A stretch of DNA of 64,000 nt from a virus: the IMG/VR virus record IMGVR_UViG_3300032046_000016, positions 16,905-80,904 of that record; one strand, written 5' to 3'. Below are positions 1 through 6,310 of the stretch, one piece after another. Under the pieces are notes generated by a model that had not been told where the DNA came from, searched no databases, and was given only the letters and a program-made list of their open reading frames with translations. A program made the position numbers and the translations under genes. Each line of letters starts with the position of its first letter. Positions within the stretch are counted from its first letter, which is position 1.

Positions 1-353
1 GGATCGTCGGCGTAGTCGGGTATCACGAACGGACCGCTGTCATGGATCGCGCCCAGGAAGCCCGGAGCACGCTCGGCGTAGGCGCCGTTCACCTGAAGCT
101 CCAGCCTCAGGATCTCCACCAGCTCTTGAGCCACCAGGAGCGTACCGCCAAGGCAGCGGAAGCCGATTCTCATCCAGTGCATCGGCGCCTGCTCTTCCAT
201 GGGCCCCGGCTCCGGTGCGAACCAGATGCAGGGCACCTGATCGACGCCGCCCTCCATCTTCCCGGCGAAGACCCGCTGGCCGACCACACCGGTCAGGTCG
301 CCGCTGCCCAGCAGATAGTCGCGGACGATGTGCATCGGGTCCTTGAAGGTCAT
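1..353 (-). CDS. Tail terminator-like protein, C-terminus beyond window
   Basis: The ATG overlaps the stop of the preceding gene (ATGA) and the frame stays open for 117 codons until it leaves the window. The start MTFKDPMHIVRDYLL and a following PCIWFAPEPG segment fit small tail-completion or tail-terminator proteins (DUF3168-like) that close the tail tube at the neck. The main argument is position: it follows an adaptor, a stopper and an HK97 gp10-like gene, the usual head-to-tail order. No catalytic motif is seen. The exact family is inferred. Confidence 0.65.
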   Translation of the reverse strand, partial: MTFKDPMHIVRDYLLGSGDLTGVVGQRVFAGKMEGGVDQVPCIWFAPEPGPMEEQAPMHWMRIGFRCLGGTLLVAQELVEILRLELQVNGAYAERAPGFLGAIHDSGPFVIPDYADD

Positions 354-745
354 CGCCGCCGCACCCCCAGATGCTCGCCGATGCGCGACGTCTCGTAGTC
401 AAACGCGGGCCGGAGGAAGGGCCGGCCGTGCATGAACTTGGTGCCCATCTCCACGTAGCCCCCGTACCCGCACTCCGCCTCCATGCCGCTGGCGACCACC
501 ACGACGGGCCCCTTGCCACCGCCGGCGAACCTGCCCTGAAAGCTACGCAGCATCGCGTCAGTCCCCACGCGGTAGCCGATCGAGAACCGGAGCCGGCCGG
601 TCCGCACCGGCGCCCTCGCCTTCGCCCCGTCGCGCACGGCCCGGCCGAAGCTGTGCAGCCCGGCCTCGACCTGGTGCAGGGTCGTGGAGTAGGCCATCTG
701 GCCCCTCCAGTTCAGCTTCACGCGGCAATCGAATCCGCGAGCCAC
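350..745 (-). CDS. HK97 gp10-like head-tail completion protein
   Basis: A 131-residue protein that begins with GTG inside a TAGTG overlap with the upstream stop; the open frame extends further upstream but that part is a shadow of the stopper gene. It starts MARGFDCRVKLNWRGQ, has a helical stretch with AKARAPVRTGRLRFSI, and ends with YVEMGTKFMHGRPFLRPAFD. The APVRTG...L and the terminal G(T)KFM..RPFLRPA pattern are typical of the HK97-gp10_like family, small neck proteins that link head connector and tail. Its place between stopper and tail terminator agrees. Confidence 0.85.
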   Translation of the reverse strand: MARGFDCRVKLNWRGQMAYSTTLHQVEAGLHSFGRAVRDGAKARAPVRTGRLRFSIGYRVGTDAMLRSFQGRFAGGGKGPVVVVASGMEAECGYGGYVEMGTKFMHGRPFLRPAFDYETSRIGEHLGVRRR

Positions 746-1101
746 TAGCCTCCTCCTGAACGAGTCCGGCGCAGGTCGACCTCCAGGTGGTGGTCGATAC
801 CGCCGGCGTCGATGACGCCGGTCACCTGATACTCGACGCCGTCCACCGTCACGCGGTCCGCCTCCAGGACGTCCGTCCCGGCCTTCAGAAACAGGCGGTA
901 GTCGGCGGCCGTGATGTCCCCCGACTGCGCCATCCGTTCCTTGGCTGACAAGGGCTGGAGCCAGCAGGGAACGTCGCTGCCCCATTCCTGCCAGTCGGCG
1001 ATTAGGTGGCCGTTGGCGTCATGCGTGCTGCCTACGTTGCGCACGACGGTGCACGTCTGACCCAGCAGGGACTCGTAGAAGGCGGTCGGCAGGCTTACCA
1101 T
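745..1101 (-). CDS. Head-tail stopper (head closure) protein
   Basis: 118 residues, predicted mostly beta. The core reads CTVVRNVGSTHDANGHLIADWQ, then an AKERMAQSGDITAADYRLFLK segment and EADRVTVDGVEYQVTGV, a pattern seen in phage head-closure proteins (Phage_H_T_join / SPP1 gp16-like) which seal the portal after DNA packaging. It overlaps the adaptor gene upstream by 7 bases and the gp10-like gene downstream by one base, so it is translated in series with them. Confidence 0.8.
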   Translation of the reverse strand: MVSLPTAFYESLLGQTCTVVRNVGSTHDANGHLIADWQEWGSDVPCWLQPLSAKERMAQSGDITAADYRLFLKAGTDVLEADRVTVDGVEYQVTGVIDAGGIDHHLEVDLRRTRSGGG

Positions 1102-1700
1102 GTCGGTGCCGCCTTGAAGCCGCCCAACTTGGCCTTGCCAGGGCCGAGCATCGACTTCATGATGTCGACCAGCTCCGAGTGCAGCTTCGCCTGCGCCTGG
1201 TTGGTCACGGACACCTGGCCCACGCTATAGCTGACCCCGCCCGTGCCCACCAGTCCCGCCTTGGCAGCCCGGGCGATGTGGGCGACCATCTGCGTCGCAC
1301 AGGCCTCCACCCGCGGCGCGACGGTCTTCTCGTACGTGTACTGCACCTCGACGTTCTGGACGCCAGCCGGAAAGACCATCGGGGGCAGGTTGGACTGCAC
1401 GACGTAGGGCAGCGACGACAGCATTCGGACATAGCCCTCGTTGCCGTAGAGCTTGTAGGCGTTGGCGTCCAGGGCAACGCCCGACACCTTCACGCTCGTC
1501 AGGGCCGTCACCGGACGGTACTTCAGGAACACCACGTCCCTGTCCTTGCCGTCCAGGGTCTCGGTCACGTCAGCCGTACCGAACGGCGTGCCGAGGCGGT
1601 TCTCAATCAGGTCCTGCACCCAGGCGATCCAGTCGTCCTGGATCTCCGCCTGGGCGAGGCCGGTCAGCGCGGCCACCTTCGCCTTATCTGTAACGGCCAT
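1095..1700 (-). CDS. Head-tail adaptor (connector) protein
   Basis: 201 residues. The N-terminal helix (DKAKVAALTGLAQAEIQDDWI) and the following WVQDLIENRLG are those of gp6/gp15-like connector proteins that bind below the portal. The middle is beta-rich (FLKYRPVTALTSVKVSGVAL), and the C-terminal third is helical. In HK97-type phages this gene follows the capsid gene and precedes the stopper, as here. Family assignment rests on the N-terminal pattern and order. Confidence 0.75.
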   Translation of the reverse strand: MAVTDKAKVAALTGLAQAEIQDDWIAWVQDLIENRLGTPFGTADVTETLDGKDRDVVFLKYRPVTALTSVKVSGVALDANAYKLYGNEGYVRMLSSLPYVVQSNLPPMVFPAGVQNVEVQYTYEKTVAPRVEACATQMVAHIARAAKAGLVGTGGVSYSVGQVSVTNQAQAKLHSELVDIMKSMLGPGKAKLGGFKAAPTW

Positions 1701-1706
1701 CGTCGC

Positions 1707-2018
1707 TCAGCTATAGCAGACCGTCAGGTCCACCGCCCCGCTGCACAGCACCCTGATGCCATCCTTGAACGACAGCCCGATGGGGATGGCGGGGTAGCTC
1801 AGGGCGGCCGGCACGACGACGACCGTCACGATGGGATCGCCGTCGGCGTCGCCGTCTCGCAGGGTGACGGTCCGGTCGGCGGCCGGCACCGCTTCAACCA
1901 GAATGCGGTGCACGACCCCGCCCTTCTCCTTCACCTGCGTGGTGGCGCCAGCGGCCACCCTCTTGGACTGCCCGGAGAGAGCGCCGTACTGCAGGTCGGG
2001 AAGCGTCAACGGTTCCAT
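1707..2018 (-). CDS. Small structural-region protein of unknown function
   Basis: 103 residues from ATG at 2018; a TTG three bases earlier is possible but too close to the GGAGGT ribosome site. The protein is beta-rich (AGATTQVKEKGGVVHRILVEAV, TVTLRDGDADGDPIVTVVVVP) and has no catalytic motif. Its position between the 238-residue protein and the adaptor suggests a virion accessory or decoration protein. I do not recognise a family. Confidence 0.6.
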   Translation of the reverse strand: MEPLTLPDLQYGALSGQSKRVAAGATTQVKEKGGVVHRILVEAVPAADRTVTLRDGDADGDPIVTVVVVPAALSYPAIPIGLSFKDGIRVLCSGAVDLTVCYS

Positions 2019-2037
2019 CAAGACCTCCCGCGCCTAG

Positions 2038-2087
2038 TGCTGGGCGGAGACGCCGCTGGTGGCCGAGGAAAACGACCCCGCCCAGCA
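2038..2087. repeat. Inverted repeat between two head genes
   Basis: TGCTGGGCGG (2038-2047) and CCGCCCAGCA (2078-2087) are perfect 10-bp arms separated by 30 bases. They lie in the only gap between the 238-residue and 103-residue genes and could form an mRNA stem-loop. No T tract follows, so a processing or stability element is more likely than a strong terminator. Confidence 0.6.
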
Positions 2088-2110
2088 GCTTGAGGCGCCA
2101 AGCGTTACCG

Positions 2111-2827
2111 CTACTCGACCGCCACCACCACGATCACGTCCGTGGCCGCGATGTGCGTGGCGCCGTTCGTAGCCACCTTGATGCGGTTCGGGCCGGTCTG
2201 CACCGTGGCCCGGTCCGTGACCGCCTTCTCGCCGCCGTTGGCGTCGCGCACCACCCACGTCCAGCTCGACGGAGCGAACGGGAGCGGTATGTGCGCCTCG
2301 ACCAACGTGCCCTCCTCGGTGGTCACGGTATGGCTGACGACGACGGTCTGCTTGACCGCCGCGTCAGCGCCGCCGACCAGGTTCTCGACCGTTGCCGGCT
2401 GGGCACCGCCGACCCGCGCCACCGCCACGTTCCCGGCTGCGCCAACAGCCAGCGCGAAGATGAAGACCGTGGCGGTACTGACGATGGCCGCGTAGTACGG
2501 CCCGCCAGCGTTTCGCTGGTCGCCGTTGATGGCGGCGGCAAGGTTAGTGGCTGAGGCGCCCTGGTTCGCGCCCGCACCCCAGATGCCCTTCGGATTGTCC
2601 TGGGTGCCACGGGTGTACGTCACCGTGCCCACGGTAACGCTCGTGCAGTCGCCCTGGGCCGCGAAGTTCACCAGGCCGACGGACTTGCGGCCCGGGTCCT
2701 CGAGCGACACCACGATGTCGTCGAGGAACTCCTGCAAGTCGGGGATCAGCGGCTGGCCACCGCCGCCGTAACCGTACTGCTCGACCATCGCCGCCACGCG
2801 AGCGGCGGTAAGCTTCTGTCCTGTCAT
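2111..2827 (-). CDS. Putative virion protein after the capsid gene
   Basis: 238 residues from ATG at 2827. The first 45 residues are helical and Gly-rich around YGYGGGGQPL. The rest is beta-rich with many Thr/Val strands (CTSVTVGTVTYTRGTQDNP, AVKQTVVVSHTVTTEEGTL) and ends in a hydrophobic strand. This composition resembles capsid decoration or head-fibre proteins, and the gene directly follows the major capsid gene. No family is recognised; function is inferred from place only. Confidence 0.6.
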   Translation of the reverse strand: MTGQKLTAARVAAMVEQYGYGGGGQPLIPDLQEFLDDIVVSLEDPGRKSVGLVNFAAQGDCTSVTVGTVTYTRGTQDNPKGIWGAGANQGASATNLAAAINGDQRNAGGPYYAAIVSTATVFIFALAVGAAGNVAVARVGGAQPATVENLVGGADAAVKQTVVVSHTVTTEEGTLVEAHIPLPFAPSSWTWVVRDANGGEKAVTDRATVQTGPNRIKVATNGATHIAATDVIVVVAVE

Positions 2828-2856
2828 GGCTCCTCACTTTCCCGTCGGAAGGGGCG

Positions 2857-2887
2857 GGCGACCGCCTACCCGCCAGCAGCGGTCGCC
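2857..2887. repeat. Stem-loop after the capsid gene
   Basis: GGCGACCGC (2857-2865) and GCGGTCGCC (2879-2887) form a perfect 9-bp stem with a 13-base loop, just 3' of the major capsid gene stop. There is no U tract. A stem-loop here is common in phages, where it protects the capsid mRNA or partly terminates it. Confidence 0.6.
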
Positions 2888-2938
2888 GGCCCTCTTCCCG
2901 CGGAGGGAGTTATCCCTTTCGTTCCGCTCGACCAGCCG

Positions 2939-4294
2939 CTACGCCACGCTCACGCGGCGAGCGTTCGCGTGCAGCTTCTCCCACGGAATCTGGAGCGCCA
3001 CCAGGCAGCGCATCAAGAAGTCGTACGTCCCGCGGGTGATCGCCAGCGGAATGTAGGCCATGAAGTTCGCCTGGGGCTGCCCCAACGGGTCGAGCATGCC
3101 GACCAGCGATGCCCCGCGAGCCGGATTGCGATTGATCAGGAAGATCACCTCATCGCCGGCGTCGAGCGGCTTCTGGTTGGCGGCGTGCGGAGGCGCCGTG
3201 TACCCGCCGGTGTCGTCGAACGTGACCACCCGCGCCAACGGGTTGCCGTCCGCGTCGTAGGTGTTGGCGGGAATGACCGCCAGCAGCGTCTCCGTGCCGC
3301 TGGCCGTGCCCCGGAACACCTTGTAGAGGATGGCATCCGCGTCGTCGTCCCACGTGAGGCGGATGGTCTTGTTCGGGTTGGCGGTCGTGGCGTCGTCCTC
3401 GACCGCGGCCACCTGCTCGCCCCTCTGCGTGACCGACGCCACGCGATAGAAGAACTGCGTCGCGTCGGGCAGCGTGCCGCCGGCGACGGCTGCGGCGGAG
3501 AGGTTCCCCGGCTTCGCCACGCCGGTCGGCTTCACGTAGCTCGTTTCCAGAATGACCACGCCGCGATATGTTGACATGCGCATTCCGCCCTCGAACTCCA
3601 CGTCGGGCGTCTCCCGGCGGGCGAGGGTCTGAAGGCCGCTCACCTTCGAGTGCATGCCGATGCTCATCATGAACATCAGCGGGTCCTTCGCCGTGCCCCT
3701 GTACGGCGTGGCCGCGTCGATCAGCTCGTCCAGGACGCTGAGCGCGACGACCCCGTTCACGTCGAAGACGTTGGTCTGGGACAGGCGGTCGAACCCGTTG
3801 TACTGGTACGGGTCGCCGGACGCCGCGCCACCACCCGAGACGTCCTTCTCACCCGTGCTCCCGGAGGCGCCCCAGATGGTGCAGAACTCCAGCATCTCGC
3901 TGATGCTCTCCACGCCGGCGCCCTGCTCCAGGAGCAGAGAGTCGAAGAACTTCTTGCTCGCGCCCATCTGGAAGCCCGAAACCGAGCCCCAGTAGTCGTC
4001 GATCTTCAGGGTGACGGTGGGGCGATCGAAGGTCGACGCGCCAGGGCTGGTCTCCTTCGCCAGCTCGCCCTCGAAACGGGCCTGCTGACGCGCCGTGCGC
4101 CGCACGATCTCGTGCACCCGGGCCGTGGCCTGCGTCCTCTCAAGCAGGGCTACCAGCGGATTCTGGCTCAGAAGGTCCTCCACGAGGACCTTCTCCAGGT
4201 CTTCCGCCTGGAGAGCGGCACCAGAGCCGGAAGCCGCCGTCAGCGCCTTGATGAGCTCGCTGGTGGCCCCTTGAACCTGCGCGCTGGGGGGCAT
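2939..4294 (-). CDS. Major capsid protein with inserted Fn3-like domain
   Basis: 451 residues, ATG with a strong AAGGAGG site. Residues about 45-255 and 373-451 fit an HK97-type capsid: a long N-arm, GASKKFFDSLLLEQG, then the coat core ending in IPWEKLHANARRVSVA. Residues about 258-372 interrupt it with a fibronectin-like beta-sandwich (FFYRVASVTQRGEQ, IRLTWDDDADAILYKVFRG, VVTFDDTG), the type often displayed on phage surfaces. Residues 16-36 (KALT...ALQAEDLEKV) are nearly identical to a segment of the maturation protein at 8527-8589. It lies downstream of the scaffold gene. Confidence 0.88.
   Translation of the reverse strand: MPPSAQVQGATSELIKALTAASGSGAALQAEDLEKVLVEDLLSQNPLVALLERTQATARVHEIVRRTARQQARFEGELAKETSPGASTFDRPTVTLKIDDYWGSVSGFQMGASKKFFDSLLLEQGAGVESISEMLEFCTIWGASGSTGEKDVSGGGAASGDPYQYNGFDRLSQTNVFDVNGVVALSVLDELIDAATPYRGTAKDPLMFMMSIGMHSKVSGLQTLARRETPDVEFEGGMRMSTYRGVVILETSYVKPTGVAKPGNLSAAAVAGGTLPDATQFFYRVASVTQRGEQVAAVEDDATTANPNKTIRLTWDDDADAILYKVFRGTASGTETLLAVIPANTYDADGNPLARVVTFDDTGGYTAPPHAANQKPLDAGDEVIFLINRNPARGASLVGMLDPLGQPQANFMAYIPLAITRGTYDFLMRCLVALQIPWEKLHANARRVSVA
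4187..4249 (-). repeat. Shared 63-bp segment, capsid copy
   Basis: Codons 16-36 of the capsid gene. The encoded 21 residues match the maturation protein segment at 8527-8589 in 18 positions (KALTA-S-SG-ALQAEDLEKV common), and the DNA is about 80% identical by hand alignment. It lies in the N-terminal region that many HK97-type capsids remove by proteolysis. Confidence 0.85.
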
Positions 4295-4373
4295 GATTCA
4301 TACCTCCTTCAACCGAAACCGCCACGCAGAACGATCCGGTCGCTATCGTCCGTCTGCAGGTAGGTTCGGAGCG

Positions 4374-5924
4374 CTACTCGACCCGCACCCCGAACATGAT
4401 GCGGTTCAGCGCGCCCAGCCTCTCACGCGGGGGCAGGGCGTCCAAGCGCTTGCGCAGGGCGGTCTCGGCCTCGCTACCCTCGGCCTCCGAGCCCTCCCCT
4501 TCGGGAGGGCTACCGCCGAGGCTCTTGTAGACCGGCCGGCGGGCCTTCGCAATCTCGCTACGGACGACCTTCGCCACGTCCACGAGGGTGAGCGGCGCGT
4601 CTCCGTTCTGACCAGTGTCACCAGCCGCGGCGGCGGGAGCCTTCTCCCCGGCATCCTTGGGCACCAGGCCGGTCCCCTTCGCCACGTCCACGATGGCGCC
4701 CTGAAGGTCCTGCACCCAGGCAACCAGCTCCTTCATGGCGTCGCGGATGCCCGTCGCGTCGACAGCGCCATCGGCGCGCTTCTCCACGGCGGGAGCCGGC
4801 GTACCGTCGCCATCGGCCTTCTGGGTAGAGCCCTCCTCGAGCAGGGCGAGCATGGCCTTCACGCCCTCCTCGATCTTGTCCATGGCGCTCTTGATCTCGA
4901 TCTGGGACTGCTTCGAGAAGCGGGCTCCCCGCTTCTCGATGTCGCCCAGCGTGAGACCGCTCATGGCGACGACGGCTTCCAGAGCCCGCTTCGAGGTGTC
5001 GGTCAGCTCCTCGCTGCCGGCCGCCTTCTCCGGCTTGTAGACGGTGGCCGCGTTCTCGAAGGCGGCCAGCCACCTGGAGTTGAAGTCGCCCAGCGCCTTC
5101 TTCATGAGGTTGCCGCGCTCGTCCGTCTTGACCTCCGCGGCCTTCAGGATATTGAGCGAGACCTGGTGCAGAGCGTCGCTCAGCCGCCAGAACTGGCTCG
5201 TCGCCTCCTGGCCAGCGATCAGCCCGGCGAAGTCGGTCTGCTTCGCCACGCCACCAGCCGGCGCCTCGGCCGCAGCCTTCTGGACCGCGGCTCCCTCACC
5301 AGCCGGCGCGCCCTCACCAGCCGGCGCTCCCTCACCGGTCGGCGCGCCCTCAGCGGCCGGAGCGGCAGCGGGAGCGCCCTCGCCGGCCGGAGCGCCCTCA
5401 GCACCCTTGGCCGCTTCGCCCTCGCCCTCGCCCTCACCTTCGCCGTCGCCACCCTTCTTGGTGGGCTCCGGATAGCCGTACTTCGGCTTCTCCTTCGGCT
5501 TCTTCGCCTTGCCCGCGATGGCGGCGCGCAGCGCCTTAACCGCCTCCTGGAGGGGAGCCGGCAGGGAGTCGAAGACCTTGTCGAGCTGCTCGACAGCAGC
5601 CTTCACGGCCTTCACCTCGTCGTCCCCGAGGTCGCCGGCGGCCTTGCTCACCAGCACATCGAGGGCATTGGTGATCTCCACGGCCGCTTCCTTGCTTAGC
5701 TGGTCACCCTCGACCAGCACCGCCAACCCGCGGCCAATGGAGGCGACCTGGCCAGCCAGGTCCTTGGGGTCGGTGTCCAAGTCCGACATTCTCGCGCCTC
5801 CTTCTTGTCTGCGCTTCACGACCCACCAGTCCTCACCCAGGGCTGGCACGTCTACTAGGTCCACCCCACTGACGTGGAGATCGACCAGCTCTCCGACTTC
5901 ATCGGGCTTCTTCGCGTCAGGCAT
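4374..5924 (-). CDS. Scaffold-type protein with XkdF-like N-terminal tail
   Basis: 516 residues from ATG at 5924. Residues 1-45 (ELVDLHVSGVDLVDVPALG, WWVVKRR) look like the last strand of an XkdF-type prohead protease, whose main part is in the 6307-9630 gene. From residue 46 (MSDLDTDPKDLAG) the protein becomes long, charged and helical with an Ala/Gly/Pro/Glu linker (about residues 158-223), as expected of a capsid scaffold. A second ribosome site before Met46 could make a 471-residue form. It is the gene just before the capsid. Scaffold role is inferred. Confidence 0.7.
   Translation of the reverse strand: MPDAKKPDEVGELVDLHVSGVDLVDVPALGEDWWVVKRRQEGGARMSDLDTDPKDLAGQVASIGRGLAVLVEGDQLSKEAAVEITNALDVLVSKAAGDLGDDEVKAVKAAVEQLDKVFDSLPAPLQEAVKALRAAIAGKAKKPKEKPKYGYPEPTKKGGDGEGEGEGEGEAAKGAEGAPAGEGAPAAAPAAEGAPTGEGAPAGEGAPAGEGAAVQKAAAEAPAGGVAKQTDFAGLIAGQEATSQFWRLSDALHQVSLNILKAAEVKTDERGNLMKKALGDFNSRWLAAFENAATVYKPEKAAGSEELTDTSKRALEAVVAMSGLTLGDIEKRGARFSKQSQIEIKSAMDKIEEGVKAMLALLEEGSTQKADGDGTPAPAVEKRADGAVDATGIRDAMKELVAWVQDLQGAIVDVAKGTGLVPKDAGEKAPAAAAGDTGQNGDAPLTLVDVAKVVRSEIAKARRPVYKSLGGSPPEGEGSEAEGSEAETALRKRLDALPPRERLGALNRIMFGVRVE
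5257..5452 (-). repeat. GAPAGE-type repeat in scaffold gene
   Basis: Imperfect tandem repeats code for runs of EGEGEGEG and GAPAGE/GAPTGE units in the scaffold-type protein. The result is a flexible, acidic linker between its N- and C-terminal helical parts. Repeat number may vary by slippage. Confidence 0.75.
5787..5803 (-). promoter_or_regulatory. Internal ribosome site before Met46 of the scaffold gene
   Basis: AAGGAGG (5797-5803) stands 7 bases before an in-frame ATG (5787-5789). It is stronger than the site before the outer start at 5924 (AGGAG). This would allow a separate scaffold product without the XkdF-like tail. Confidence 0.6.
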
Positions 5925-5932
5925 ATCCGCTC

Positions 5933-6310
5933 CTAACGCTTCTTGCGCTTGCCGTTGTTCTCGACGAGCGCCACATGGACCTCATGTATGCTGGCGGCAA
6001 TCTCTCGCAGGGCCGGCATCTCGGCATCGGAGTGCGCCTTCAGCGCCGCGATGAGCTCGGTATGCTGCACTTCTGTTGCCTCCAGCCTTCTCAACAGCTC
6101 GGTGATGAACGCCTCTCTGATCTCGGCCTGGCGCCTGGCCTCCGCCATCTGTTCCTTGACGAACTCCTCGAACGCCAGGCGCTGGCGTTCTGTGACGACC
6201 TGATTGTTGCGCACCACCCACGTGAACACCCCCGCGAGCACCAGGGCGGAGAGGAGCGTGCCGCCTTCCTTCAGCGCCTCGTACCCGAAATCGAGCATGA
6301 CCAATGTCAC
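5933..6310 (-). CDS. Small membrane protein with coiled coil, possible holin
   Basis: 125 residues; GTG start overlaps the upstream stop (GTGA). One membrane segment lies at about residues 18-34 (TLLSALVLAGVFTWVV). Then come long charged helices rich in E, R and Q, including FEEFVKEQMAEARRQAEIRE, and a basic tail GKRKKR. One TM helix followed by a charged coiled coil resembles BhlA/UviB-type holin-like proteins, but the place between maturation protease and scaffold is not a usual lysis position. Function is uncertain. Confidence 0.65.
   Translation of the reverse strand: MTLVMLDFGYEALKEGGTLLSALVLAGVFTWVVRNNQVVTERQRLAFEEFVKEQMAEARRQAEIREAFITELLRRLEATEVQHTELIAALKAHSDAEMPALREIAASIHEVHVALVENNGKRKKR

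Noticed and set aside
4293-5699. Plus-strand frame of 468 codons opposite the scaffold gene
   Set aside because: Shadow of a repeat-rich GC coding region; no ribosome site and no recognisable protein features.
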